Assembly: GCF_005217615.1 (NCBI RefSeq)
Contig: NZ_SZNK01000001.1
Span: forward strand, 5,876,501-5,940,500
DNA: 64,000 nucleotides
Direction: 5' to 3'
From: Brevibacillus antibioticus
GTDB lineage: Bacteria; Bacillota; Bacilli; Brevibacillales; Brevibacillaceae
Below the pieces are notes generated by a model. That model did not search any database. It saw nothing but the letters and a program-made list of their open reading frames with translations, and was not told the origin of the DNA. Position numbers and translations under genes: made by a program. The stretch's first letter is position 1, and each line of letters opens with the position of its first letter. Positions 15,437 through 23,937 of the stretch are shown here, in pieces.

Positions 15437-15974
15437 AATCATACTTACGTTGGTTCTCGTCGGGGTTGTCCTGTTCATGGTCATTCAGATTGTCATTCTC
15501 CCGGAGAACGAAGCGCAATCGGAGCAGTATCAATTGGCTCAGCAAAGCCAGCTGACTCACGATTTGGAATCCATTTTGCCATACAAGAACAAGTACATGG
15601 GCGCTACTTCGAATCTGGTTATGTTCAATCATTTGCCGTTGAGTGATCGCAAGCGTACCTTTCAGCTCCGTCCGGAGAAGTTTACGATTGAGATCCATTA
15701 CGAGGACAAAGCGACCGACATCGAGGCGAAACTGTTCAAGCAAGCAATGCTGTATAATTCTGTGGCAGCCTTTGCGCTGGTAGACAATTTGCAAACTGTC
15801 GAATATCGTTTTGCAGATACTACGACTATTGCCACACGAGTAGCCATGCAAGACCTCTTCGGGGAGGATTTAGCATCGCTTTTGACAAAAGAAAAGTGGC
15901 GGACAAGTGTGCAGGACAAGTTGCGGGATGATCAATTTGTTGAAGAGGGGATGGCGAAAATACAGAGTATATAG
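15420..15974 (+). CDS. membrane-anchored extracytoplasmic protein, DUF4825-like
   Basis: It overlaps the previous gene by 17 bases and starts at ATG 15420 with AGGGGAAGG upstream. One N-terminal helix (NKIILTLVLVGVVLFMVIQIV) anchors an outer domain of about 155 residues. That domain has the pattern LESILPYKNKYMGATSNL, then YEDKATDIEAKLFKQAMLYN and AAFALVDNLQTVEYRFADT, which resembles DUF4825 domains seen beside anti-sigma and PadR systems in Bacillales. It is the third gene of the padR operon. The role is unknown; it may sense or buffer an envelope signal. Confidence 0.65.
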   Translation: MSLRNKIILTLVLVGVVLFMVIQIVILPENEAQSEQYQLAQQSQLTHDLESILPYKNKYMGATSNLVMFNHLPLSDRKRTFQLRPEKFTIEIHYEDKATDIEAKLFKQAMLYNSVAAFALVDNLQTVEYRFADTTTIATRVAMQDLFGEDLASLLTKEKWRTSVQDKLRDDQFVEEGMAKIQSI

Positions 15975-16096
15975 TGAAAGTGGTAAAACGGAAGGCTATT
16001 CACGTGGTAATCCCTCTACGGTGTTTCTCTCCCAGAGCGAATTCTTCATAGATTACCGCCATCTCTTTTCCTATGTTTATCACAGTAAGATCATAG

Positions 16097-16135
16097 AAAA
16101 AAGGGGCGAGCCTGTTACTCGTCCCTTTTGCTTTT
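16097..16135. terminator. bidirectional terminator between padR operon and pit
   Basis: AAAAGGGGCGAG and CTCGTCCCTTTT pair with one G-T around a loop of about seven bases. T-runs on both strands serve the two convergent operons. Confidence 0.75.
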
Positions 16136-17141
16136 AGATAAATACATGTAGCAACAAATAGATAGCTGCAGCGAGCAATGCAGAGATCGGCAGCGTGATA
16201 AACCAGGTGATCACGATACGTTTGGCGACGCCCCAATTGACGCTCTTCAGCCGTTTGGCCGCACCGACCCCCATGATCCCGGAAGAGATGACATGAGTAG
16301 AGCTGACAGGCAATCCTAGCTGCGTAAAGGTAAAAATGATGGAAGACGAGGTGAGATCGGCAGTAGCCCCATTAATCGGTTCAATCTTAGTGATTTTGCC
16401 CCCGACCGTCTTGATGATTTTCCAGCCTCCGACAGAGGTTCCCAAACCCATCGCGAGCGCACAAATGAACTGCACCCAGAAAGGAATCGTGCTCGTGTCT
16501 GCATGCAGGTCTGCGGCGACGAGAGCGAAGACGATAATGCCCATCGCTTTCTGTGCGTCATTCGTTCCATGAGTAAAGGATTGCAGGGCCGCCGTGAAAA
16601 TCTGAAAGAAGCGAAAGCCCCGGTTGACCTTGGTAGGAGGAACCATGATCCGACTGAAAATGAAGTAAACCAAATTCATCATGAGGTAAGCGGCAGCCAG
16701 CGCAATTACGGGCGACACAATAAGCGCCTGGAAGATTTTCAAAAAACCAGCCCAGTTGATTTGCGCGCTCCCGGCGGAAGCGAGGACTGCCCCTACGAGT
16801 GAACCGATGAGAGCGTGAGACGAACTGCTGGGGATTCCGTACCACCACGTAATCAAATTCCAAAGGATCGCAGACAGGAGAGCAGCCATGACTACAAGCA
16901 CACCGAATTCCAGCTTGGTAGGATCGGCGATATCTCCACCTATCGTTTTGGCGACCCCGGTAAATGTCAGGGCACCGATAAAGTTCATGATAGCTGCCAG
17001 TCCAATGGCAATTTTAGGTGGGAGAGCCTTGGTGGATACAGTGGTTGCGATGGCATTGGCTGTATCATGAAAGCCGTTGATAAAGTCAAAGAAAACAGCC
17101 AGGATGATAACGGCAATAACAAGGGGAAGGCTCGTATACAT
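16134..17141 (-). CDS. pit: low-affinity inorganic phosphate transporter, PiT family
   Basis: A 335-residue membrane protein with the two inverted PiT signatures. The first is FDFINGFHDTANAIATTVST near the N-terminus, and the second is FTHGTNDAQKAMGIIVFAL in the middle, each within hydrophobic helices. It imports phosphate with protons or as metal-phosphate complexes. The gene follows the DUF47/PhoU-like gene by 18 bases, the usual Bacillus pairing, where the partner is believed to control transport. Length and motifs are complete. Confidence 0.93.
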   Translation of the reverse strand: MYTSLPLVIAVIILAVFFDFINGFHDTANAIATTVSTKALPPKIAIGLAAIMNFIGALTFTGVAKTIGGDIADPTKLEFGVLVVMAALLSAILWNLITWWYGIPSSSSHALIGSLVGAVLASAGSAQINWAGFLKIFQALIVSPVIALAAAYLMMNLVYFIFSRIMVPPTKVNRGFRFFQIFTAALQSFTHGTNDAQKAMGIIVFALVAADLHADTSTIPFWVQFICALAMGLGTSVGGWKIIKTVGGKITKIEPINGATADLTSSSIIFTFTQLGLPVSSTHVISSGIMGVGAAKRLKSVNWGVAKRIVITWFITLPISALLAAAIYLLLHVFI

Positions 17142-17159
17142 GAAAGTAGGTCTCCTTGT

Positions 17160-17777
17160 TTAAGAGTTGCCCATGATCACGGATTCCATCGCATCTGCGA
17201 CATCCTCGCAATGATCCATGACATCTTCGAGCACTTCGTAAACCTCTTTGAGCTGCATGATGTGAATCGGATCGCTTGAGGTTTTGAACAATTGCCGGAT
17301 GCTCCCCCGCACCAATTCATCCCCTTCGCTTTCCAAATCATTAATGCGGATGATGTACTCCTTCATAGCGGACAACTTTTGCTTTTGGAGCAGTTCGATG
17401 GCGAGAAGAATTTGCTTGGTAGCTTCTTCGATGAGTTGACCGAAACGCACCATCGTTTGATCTGGTTCCATGATGTCGTACATATACAGCCGCGAAGCGC
17501 AAAACTCCAATCCGTCCAGCACATCATCCAGCTTGACGGCAAGGTCCAGCACATCCTCACGCTCGATGGCGGTAATAAAGGTCTTGTTGATTTGCACGAT
17601 GATTTCATGGATGAGCTTGTCGCCTTTTGTTTCGTACTCTTTCATTGCTGTAGAAAAGGTTTTGACAGTCTCTAATGAAGTGATTTTGTATTCATTAAAA
17701 TAGATCGCCGTCTGATGCACATTTTTCGCAATCTCATACAAGTCATCCAAGAGTGCATCCGATTTGGTAAAAAGCAT
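17160..17777 (-). CDS. DUF47 (PhoU-like) regulator of phosphate transporter
   Basis: An all-helical protein of about 205 residues. It has paired three-helix bundles with acidic metal-binding patches (HEIIVQINKTFITAIEREDVLDLA; DLESEGDELVRGS) and the ending MDHCEDVADAMESVIMG. It is cytoplasmic and acts with the PiT transporter encoded just downstream. ATG 17777 is chosen because GGAGG lies eight bases upstream; a more upstream start would include the ribosome binding site. Homologous to B. subtilis YkaA. Confidence 0.9.
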   Translation of the reverse strand: MLFTKSDALLDDLYEIAKNVHQTAIYFNEYKITSLETVKTFSTAMKEYETKGDKLIHEIIVQINKTFITAIEREDVLDLAVKLDDVLDGLEFCASRLYMYDIMEPDQTMVRFGQLIEEATKQILLAIELLQKQKLSAMKEYIIRINDLESEGDELVRGSIRQLFKTSSDPIHIMQLKEVYEVLEDVMDHCEDVADAMESVIMGNS

Positions 17778-17859
17778 TAAACAAACCTCCACTTCGAAAA
17801 CCCGAATAGGAGTATTTTGAGTGGAGGGGATGGGGATTATTCACTTTTTCATGAACTCT

Positions 17860-18474
17860 TTACGAGAAGAGTAATTGGGCTGCCATATAGAAGGCCACTC
17901 CCCACATAATCACAGCCGAAACCATATTCAGACCACGCTGCAATTTTCCGGACCGGTCCAATCGTCCTGCTGTACGACCAGCTACAGAAAGGCCGAAAAA
18001 CCAGAAACAGGATACGAGGATGCAAGCAACAGTAAAGCCCCACTTTTCTGTTCCCGAATAGCTGAGTGAGCTGGTGCCGATCACCCCGATTGTGTCGAGA
18101 ATCGCATGCGGATTCAACAAAGAGACAGAGGCAGCAAACATGATTTGCTTTTTGGCCGAAAAGCGCTCTTTCTCTCCAGTCTCAGTATTTGGACGGCTAA
18201 GCCACGTTAAATATCCCATATACACCAAAAAGAAGAAGCCGACGACATATAACACCGTTTTCAGCCATGTAACTGTCAATACGACCAAAGAGACTCCCAA
18301 TACCGCCAGCAAAATGAGCAGGGTATCACAGAGTGCCGCAGTCAGTACGACGGGCATGGCGCGAAGTAATGTAGGTTGTAAAGCCCCCTGATTAAAAACG
18401 AAAACATTTTGTGCGCCGAGCGGTAAAATAAGTCCAAAAGCAAGCACAAAACCGTGTAAAATCGCTTCCAGCAT
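17860..18474 (-). CDS. LysE/ArgO-family amino acid exporter
   Basis: A six-helix exporter of about 204 residues with the family opening GFVLAFGLILPLGAQNVFVF and the conserved helix VSLLNPHAILDTIGVIG. Its likely substrates are basic amino acids (Lys, Arg). ATG 18474 sits eight bases behind GGGGAGG; an ATG six bases earlier is too close to that site. It is divergent from a MocR-type regulator gene, with repeat sites between them, so that regulator probably controls export. Confidence 0.88.
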   Translation of the reverse strand: MLEAILHGFVLAFGLILPLGAQNVFVFNQGALQPTLLRAMPVVLTAALCDTLLILLAVLGVSLVVLTVTWLKTVLYVVGFFFLVYMGYLTWLSRPNTETGEKERFSAKKQIMFAASVSLLNPHAILDTIGVIGTSSLSYSGTEKWGFTVACILVSCFWFFGLSVAGRTAGRLDRSGKLQRGLNMVSAVIMWGVAFYMAAQLLFS

Positions 18475-18559
18475 GATCATTTCCTCCCCGTTTCTCTCTC
18501 GATGCAAAGGCTATTTGCATTACTGTCATTATTCACGGTTGTGAATCTGTTGTCTCCAG

Positions 18560-18597
18560 CCAATTGGTTTACATCCAAACCAACCAATTTGTACAAT
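18560..18597 (+). promoter_or_regulatory. promoter and direct-repeat operator of the MocR-type gene
   Basis: TTTACA (18568-18573), 18 bases, then TACAAT (18592-18597) make a good promoter for the regulator gene. Overlapping it are two direct repeats, CCAATTGGTTTACA at 18560 and CCAATTTGTACA at 18584, spaced 24 bases apart. Direct repeats of this kind are typical for MocR/GabR-type regulators. Confidence 0.55.
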
Positions 18598-18621
18598 GAT
18601 AAGACGAGGAGGAATGTGCCT

Positions 18622-20070
18622 GTGCTGACGATAGACTGGAAGCCTGACAAATTATCAGATATACCGATCTACGCGCAGATCGTGGCTTATATCAAGGGGA
18701 AGATTGCAGGCGGAGAGTGGCCGATTAATAGTAAATTGCCAACACAAAGAGCGTTGGCGCAAGCCTTTGATGTAAACCGCAGCACAGTGGTGACGGCGTT
18801 GGAAGAGCTAAAGGCGGATGGCTTCATTGAAGCAACAGTAGGCAGTGGCTCCGTCGTAAGCAATAATACGTGGTCCTTATTGACGACCGCGCCGCCACCC
18901 AATTGGCTGGGCTACGTTCAGGCAGGAGCGCATCTCCCCAATTCGCAGACGATTCAGGATATCAATCGTTATGAGCCAGACCCGAGGTACATTCGTTTGG
19001 GCACAGGTGAGCTGTCGCCCGCCTTGATTCCTGTTGCGGAGATGGAAGCGGTCATGGCTAGCTTGCAGGGCAAAATGACTCATCTCGGATATTCGGAGCC
19101 AAAAGGGCTGTTGCCTTTACGCCAAGCGATCAGCAATCATTTGCGGAGCAGGGGGATCGAAGCTTCACCGGCGTCTATTTTGGTCGTTTCGGGGGCCCTT
19201 CAGGCCTTACAGTTGATATCGATTGGCATCCTTCACCGTGGATCTGCCATCTTGCTCGAACAGCCTTCGTATTTATTCTCTCTGCCTTTGTTTCCATCAT
19301 CGGGAATGCGTCTGGTTGGTGTACCGATGGATGCGGAAGGAATCTCTCCTCAAGTGCTTACGAGACAAAAACAGGCGCATAATGCGGCGCTGCTCTATAC
19401 GATTTCGGCTTACCACAATCCGACTGGGATTAGCCTGTCAGAGAATCGAAGGGAGCAAGTGCTGGCCGCATGCGAGCGGGAGAGGCTGCCTGTGCTAGAA
19501 GACGATGTCTATGGGGAATTGTGGTTAGACGAACCGGGGCCATTGCCGTTGAAGGCGAGGGATCAGAGCGGGTTGGTGTTGTATTTGGGCAGCTTGTCAA
19601 AAACACTCAGTCCGGGGCTGCGGATCGGCTGGATTGTAGGACCTGAGCCTGTCATTGAACGCCTCGCGGATGTGAAAATGCAGACGGACTACGGAGCGAG
19701 TGCGATTTCCCAATGGGTGGCGACAGAGTGGCTCACCAGCGAGAGATATTCCCGGCATCTGGATCGGCTAAGAGCGGCACTGCGACACAGAAGGGACAGG
19801 ATGTGCGAATGGCTTACTCGCTGGTTTGACGATCTGGCAGATTGGCGTATTCCACATGGCGGTTTTTATATTTGGCTGCGCCTGCATCAGGCTGTTTCGA
19901 TGCGCAAGCTTTTTACGGGAGCATTGGCAAAAGGTGTCCTTCTAAATCCCGGTTTTGTTTATGATCAGACGGATAGTCATCACCTTCGCTTGTCCTATGT
20001 ATACGCAGAGGAAGCCGACATGGAAAAGGCGTTATTTGTCTTATCGCAGCTCTTGCGTGGCAAGAGTTAA
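18622..20070 (+). CDS. MocR-family regulator (GntR HTH fused to class I aminotransferase domain)
   Basis: Residues about 10-80 form a GntR winged helix (IPIYAQIVAYIKGKI; LPTQRALAQAFDVNRSTVV). After a linker comes a complete fold-type I PLP domain with YSEPKGLLPLRQAIS, the AYHNPTG motif and the lysine motif YLGSLSKTLSPGLRIGW. Such proteins sense an amino acid or PLP-linked ligand and act on a nearby promoter. The start GTG 18622 is set by GAGGAGG nine bases upstream; the frame stays open further upstream but lies within the promoter. The divergent LysE-type exporter is the probable target. Confidence 0.88.
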   Translation: MLTIDWKPDKLSDIPIYAQIVAYIKGKIAGGEWPINSKLPTQRALAQAFDVNRSTVVTALEELKADGFIEATVGSGSVVSNNTWSLLTTAPPPNWLGYVQAGAHLPNSQTIQDINRYEPDPRYIRLGTGELSPALIPVAEMEAVMASLQGKMTHLGYSEPKGLLPLRQAISNHLRSRGIEASPASILVVSGALQALQLISIGILHRGSAILLEQPSYLFSLPLFPSSGMRLVGVPMDAEGISPQVLTRQKQAHNAALLYTISAYHNPTGISLSENRREQVLAACERERLPVLEDDVYGELWLDEPGPLPLKARDQSGLVLYLGSLSKTLSPGLRIGWIVGPEPVIERLADVKMQTDYGASAISQWVATEWLTSERYSRHLDRLRAALRHRRDRMCEWLTRWFDDLADWRIPHGGFYIWLRLHQAVSMRKLFTGALAKGVLLNPGFVYDQTDSHHLRLSYVYAEEADMEKALFVLSQLLRGKS

Positions 20071-20075
20071 TGGAA

Positions 20076-20106
20076 AGAAGACACCTGCTTGGGTCAGGTG
20101 TCTTCT
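20076..20106. terminator. bidirectional terminator
   Basis: AGAAGACACCTG and CAGGTGTCTTCT form a perfect 12-pair stem with a seven-base loop between the convergent regulator and coat protein genes. T-tracts are weak on both sides. Confidence 0.65.
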
Positions 20107-20111
20107 GCCTA

Positions 20112-20444
20112 TCAATGATAAGGGAACTGTGTGGAGTACCCGCTAAACTGCTGATACGCTTGCTGAAGTTGTTGCTGTTCGGCAGCTTCTAGCTTGTACC
20201 ATCCTTTTTGGAACATGAGATTAAAAGCATCGCGTGCTGACTGATGGGTTTCGTTCAAAATTTGTACCATGTCATCATAAAGCTGCTGGTGGCTGGCTTC
20301 CCGAACGGCGACGTTAAAGTTATCCGTCAAATACTTGCACGTAGCCAGACAATCGTTGAGGTAGTCACGATCGTTCATTTGCGGCCCTTTTACTTGCGGC
20401 AGTTGACCGGATTGCGGATTGGCGATCTTGTTTTGGTTTGGCAT
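20112..20444 (-). CDS. spore coat protein, CotF-like
   Basis: A 110-residue protein with the CotF-family helical core: MNDRDYLNDCLATCKYLTDN, then VREASHQQLYDDMVQILNE and ARDAFNLMFQKGWYKLE. The Gln-rich tail ends in QFPYH. It belongs in the outer layers of the endospore. It lies 13 bases behind the other CotF-like gene on the same strand, so the two are co-transcribed, probably in the mother cell late in sporulation. The ribosome binding site is GGGAGGA. Confidence 0.88.
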   Translation of the reverse strand: MPNQNKIANPQSGQLPQVKGPQMNDRDYLNDCLATCKYLTDNFNVAVREASHQQLYDDMVQILNETHQSARDAFNLMFQKGWYKLEAAEQQQLQQAYQQFSGYSTQFPYH

Positions 20445-20457
20445 CCCGATTCCTCCC

Positions 20458-20778
20458 TTATTGCATTTGGTGTTGTGGTTGGGATTGCTGTTGCTGGGAC
20501 TGTGTCTGCGGAATGGTCGCCATCACTGCGGTGTTGTTGTTTTGCAGGTGACTCAGCAGCTTTTGATAGTGTCGCTGGTGCATTTGTCCTTGTTGTTCTA
20601 AACATTGCTTGACCTGGGGATCAGTAGCTTGCTGTGCGAAAGCATGCAACTTTTTGAAAGTGATCAGTTCCCATGACAAAGCATCCTTGAGATAGCTCAA
20701 GTCCTTTGTCGTAATGACCTTAGGCGGTTCAGGAATGGGAGCTTGTGTAAAGGGCTTGGAGGACAGGATGGATGGCAT
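20458..20778 (-). CDS. spore coat protein, CotF/ferritin-like helical
   Basis: This 106-residue protein starts at ATG 20778, eight bases behind AAAGGAG. A Pro-rich N-terminus (FTQAPIPEPPKVITTKD) precedes a two-helix unit (LSYLKDALSWELITFKKL and QVKQCLEQQGQMHQRHYQKL). A Gln/His-rich C-terminus follows. The helical pattern is that of CotF-like and related coat proteins. It is the first gene of the pair. The Gln/His-rich end is of low complexity, as is common in coat proteins. Confidence 0.75.
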   Translation of the reverse strand: MPSILSSKPFTQAPIPEPPKVITTKDLSYLKDALSWELITFKKLHAFAQQATDPQVKQCLEQQGQMHQRHYQKLLSHLQNNNTAVMATIPQTQSQQQQSQPQHQMQ

Positions 20779-20852
20779 TGGGTTGCTCCTTTCAGATGGA
20801 ATCATATATAGGATGAGCAACAAGTCAGGATGTAACCCCTGAGGATTGCAGC

Positions 20853-20882
20853 CAAAAAAAATCCGGTCGCAAAGGACCGGAT
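20853..20882 (-). terminator. terminator of the P-loop/Asp23 gene
   Basis: On the minus strand ATCCGGTC and GACCGGAT pair around a six-base loop and are followed by eight T. Confidence 0.85.
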
Positions 20883-21688
20883 CAGGATAGCTCCAGCGAA
20901 GAAACGACGATGTCGATGCTGGCGGGAGCGATATTGAGACAATATTGAGCTTCTTTGTACAACGTAGATTGAATGGCATGGATAAGTGCTGGAATATTTG
21001 TCATGTAAGGCAGTTGAAGAGCAATCGAAACCTGAAACCGTGGCAAATCCTCAAAGCTGGAGACGATCTTGACCACATGATGGACCTCATCAAACTGGTT
21101 GCAGGTCGCTTCCACGATTTTTCGCAACACGTGGGGATGAATCATGATACGTCCGCCTGAAAACGGAGGATGAACCACGGTTGTTTCCCCAATGACTTCC
21201 TTTTTCGAGCTGAAAATCTGTTGGGCAGAGGAGATGAGACGCTGGAGGAAATCTTTTTCTACCTCCACACGCGGAATCGGTATCGTATGCTTGCCCATTG
21301 TTTCCCTCACGTAGCGGGCAGCCTCAATTTCCTGCGGCGGCTTGATGGATTCAATCGGGATGAAGTCCACCTGAAAAGGCAAATGCAGCGCTTCGACGAT
21401 ACGATCGATCATCCGCTGCGAAGTTCCTAACACGAGTAGTCGGCTTGGTTGAATCTCGCCAAGACTTCGCCGTACTTCTTCAGCGTGCTCCTTGTAATGA
21501 AAAATAGCTCGTTTTACCGCCTGAATTTTTGTCTTCTCATATTTGGCAGAGGTTCCGGCCACCTTGCGTCCCTGGTAAATCAGGATGCCATCATCAATAA
21601 TGGCGTCGATGTTCATTCGATGAGCAAGTTCTAATGCACTGGTGCTTTTTCCTGTTCCACTGGTGCCGTACAAGGCGTAAATTTCCAT
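20882..21688 (-). CDS. P-loop NTPase fused to an Asp23/Gls24-like domain
   Basis: Residues about 1-165 are a small P-loop ATPase. Walker A is YGTSGTGKSTSALELAH, a DDGILIYQG motif follows it, and a hydrophobic strand SRLLVLGTS comes later. The remaining 95 or so residues match the Asp23 (DUF322) fold: GRIMIHPHVLRKIVEATC, IALQLPYMTNIPALIHAIQ and SIDIVVSSLEL, the same order as in YqhY-type proteins. ATG 21688 is chosen because GGAGG lies just upstream, though only four bases away. It is monocistronic. Asp23 proteins link to membrane or fatty-acid homeostasis and envelope stress; a fused ATPase suggests an ATP-dependent version. The role is unknown. Confidence 0.75.
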   Translation of the reverse strand: MEIYALYGTSGTGKSTSALELAHRMNIDAIIDDGILIYQGRKVAGTSAKYEKTKIQAVKRAIFHYKEHAEEVRRSLGEIQPSRLLVLGTSQRMIDRIVEALHLPFQVDFIPIESIKPPQEIEAARYVRETMGKHTIPIPRVEVEKDFLQRLISSAQQIFSSKKEVIGETTVVHPPFSGGRIMIHPHVLRKIVEATCNQFDEVHHVVKIVSSFEDLPRFQVSIALQLPYMTNIPALIHAIQSTLYKEAQYCLNIAPASIDIVVSSLELS

Positions 21689-21766
21689 GGGACCTCCTTC
21701 ATCATTTTTCACGACTATGCTTGATCTTTTTTATTATACATGACTAGGAGAAGGGACAAAACGACT

Positions 21767-22609
21767 TTACTGATATTGTGCCCCCATCTCCCGCGATCTT
21801 TCGGCAGCACGCAGGATGGCCGCAGTGACGGCCTCCTGGAACTGATAGGCTTCCAATACTTCCAGCCCTGCCTGAGTCGTTCCACCCGGGCTCGTTACTT
21901 TTTGGCGGAGAATCGAAGGTTCTTCTCGTGTATCGAGCAGCATATGTGCCGCGCCAATCACGGTTTGCAGCGTTAATTGGCGTGCCATTTCCCGATCCAG
22001 TCCCGCTGTGGCACCTGCCCCCATCATGGCCTCTACCAAATAGTAAATATAAGCAGGACCGCTTCCAGACAATCCAGTAATGATGTCCAGCTCTTCCTCG
22101 GCGACTTCATATACGGTGCCAATTGCTTCGAAAAGTTTGGTAGCCAGCTCGCGGTGCTCTTCCTGGACAAAAGGATTCGCGCACAGTCCTGTAGCAGACA
22201 GACCAACCGCGGATGATGTATTGGGCATCGTGCGGATGATCGGGCACTCTGCACCGAGCCACTCTCCGATCAAGCTGGTGGAGACGCCAGCGACCACCGA
22301 AATGATCAGTTGGTCGGAACGAACGACCCCGCGTAGATCCTGCAAAGCCTCTGCTGCATCCTTCGGCTTGATGGCCAAAATCAAAATATCGGAAGAACGG
22401 ACTACCTCAAGTTTGTCTTGGGTAGCAGTTACCCCGTAGTCATTTGCCAACTGCTCCAAACGCCCCATGTTGTTGCGGTTGGAGACGGTAATACGCTCAG
22501 AAGGGAGTAAGCCTTTCTTTACGATACCGGAAAGCATAGCTTCCACGATCGAGCCTGCACCGAGAAAACCGATCCGCCCTTCTGTAATCGCTGTTGCTTG
22601 GTTACTCAT
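21767..22609 (-). CDS. proC: pyrroline-5-carboxylate reductase
   Basis: It performs the final step of proline synthesis, reducing pyrroline-5-carboxylate with NAD(P)H. The Rossmann start is GRIGFLGAGSIVEAMLSGI, followed by ILAIKPKDAAEAL and the C-terminal signature VTSPGGTTQAGLEVLEAY, preceded by LSGSGPAYIYYLVEAM. The length of 280 residues is normal. It lies 20 bases behind proA and is the last gene of the T-box-controlled proBAC operon. Confidence 0.95.
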   Translation of the reverse strand: MSNQATAITEGRIGFLGAGSIVEAMLSGIVKKGLLPSERITVSNRNNMGRLEQLANDYGVTATQDKLEVVRSSDILILAIKPKDAAEALQDLRGVVRSDQLIISVVAGVSTSLIGEWLGAECPIIRTMPNTSSAVGLSATGLCANPFVQEEHRELATKLFEAIGTVYEVAEEELDIITGLSGSGPAYIYYLVEAMMGAGATAGLDREMARQLTLQTVIGAAHMLLDTREEPSILRQKVTSPGGTTQAGLEVLEAYQFQEAVTAAILRAAERSREMGAQYQ

Positions 22610-22629
22610 GATGATTCCCTCCCATTGGA

Positions 22630-23898
22630 CTAGCGGATTTGGCCGTTTCCGCGTACGACATACTTGTAAGAAGTGAGCGCTGGCAAGCCCATTGGTCCAC
22701 GAGCATGGAGCTTTTGCGTGCTGATGCCGATCTCGGCACCAAAGCCGAATTCTCCACCATCTGTAAAGCGGGTAGAGGCGTTGTGATAAACCGCTGTGGC
22801 ATCGATTGCAGTCAAAAACTGACGGGCTGCGATTTCATCCTCCGTTACGATTGCCTCGGAATGGCCGGAAGTATGCGCTGTAATATGTTCAATGGCCTCG
22901 CTCAAGCTATCGACAGTGCGAACCGCCAGAATCAGCGCTGAGTATTCCGTATCCCAATCTTCTTCCGTTGCATGGTGCAGTTGAGTAGCGAGATCGGAAT
23001 GCAGATCTATCGTACGCTCACAAGCGCGGAGCTCGACGCCCTTCGCCAGGAGCTTTTGGAGCAAGGCACGTTGATTTTCCTGTGGCCAACTGCGGTGCAC
23101 GAGCAGTGTTTCGGCAGCATTGCATACAGCAGGTCGACTTGCTTTGGCATTGATCACGATGCTTTCAGCCATGTCATATTGAGCCGCTTCATCCACATAA
23201 ATGTGGCAGTTGCCGACGCCTGTTTCGAGTACAGGAACGCTTGCGATTTGCAGAACCCGCTGGATCAGTCCTGCGCCACCCCGCGGGATGATGACATCGA
23301 CGAGACCATTGGCGGTGCACAAGTAATCGACAGAGGCATGCTCGGCAAAAGGCAAGTACTGCACCGCTTCTGCGTCAAGTCCGGTCGCAGTGAGCGCTTG
23401 ACGAATGCTAGCCACCAACGCGAGATTGCTGTGAACAGCGCTGTGGCTGCCGCGCAAGACGATTGCATTGCCTGTTTTGATGGCGATAGCAGCTGCGTCA
23501 ACGGTGACGTTCGGTCTGGCTTCGTACACCATTCCAATGACGCCGAGAGGGACGCGGATTTGTTCGATGAAAAGTCCGTTTGGACGTGTCCACGAGTCGA
23601 TTCGTTCCCCGACCGGATCATCGAGGGATACGAGTTGCGCCAGGCTATCCACGAGCTGTGTCATTCGCTCCGGCGTCAGTAGAAGACGATCCAGGTAGGA
23701 GGCAGGCTGACCGTCTGCTTCCGCGAGTGCGAGATCCTTGGCGTTTTCTGCGAGAATGACGGCTTCATCAGCCAGCAACTGGTTGCCGATTGCGACGAGC
23801 ACCTGGTCTTTTTCTTTGCGAGAGAGTAGAGCTATTTTTCGTGAAGCCTGTTTGGCCAGGCTCAAATGTGTATGCACTTTTTGCTTCAAGCTTTCCAT
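22630..23898 (-). CDS. proA: glutamate-5-semialdehyde dehydrogenase (gamma-glutamyl phosphate reductase)
   Basis: It reduces gamma-glutamyl phosphate with NADPH to glutamate semialdehyde. It has the aldehyde-dehydrogenase fold with the catalytic cysteine in SRPAVCNAAETLLVH, the VPLGVIGMVYEARPNVT nucleotide region and the ending KLHARGPMGLPALTSYKYVV. The length of 422 residues is typical. It is the second gene of the operon, about 39 bases behind proB. Confidence 0.95.
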   Translation of the reverse strand: MESLKQKVHTHLSLAKQASRKIALLSRKEKDQVLVAIGNQLLADEAVILAENAKDLALAEADGQPASYLDRLLLTPERMTQLVDSLAQLVSLDDPVGERIDSWTRPNGLFIEQIRVPLGVIGMVYEARPNVTVDAAAIAIKTGNAIVLRGSHSAVHSNLALVASIRQALTATGLDAEAVQYLPFAEHASVDYLCTANGLVDVIIPRGGAGLIQRVLQIASVPVLETGVGNCHIYVDEAAQYDMAESIVINAKASRPAVCNAAETLLVHRSWPQENQRALLQKLLAKGVELRACERTIDLHSDLATQLHHATEEDWDTEYSALILAVRTVDSLSEAIEHITAHTSGHSEAIVTEDEIAARQFLTAIDATAVYHNASTRFTDGGEFGFGAEIGISTQKLHARGPMGLPALTSYKYVVRGNGQIR

Positions 23899-23937
23899 GG
23901 TTTCTCCAACTCCTTCTTTCTATCTACATGGATTCGT

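Noticed and set aside
18502-18621. Upstream extension of the MocR-type gene to 18502
   Set aside because: It would place the promoter and the repeat sites inside the coding region; GTG 18622 has the good binding site.
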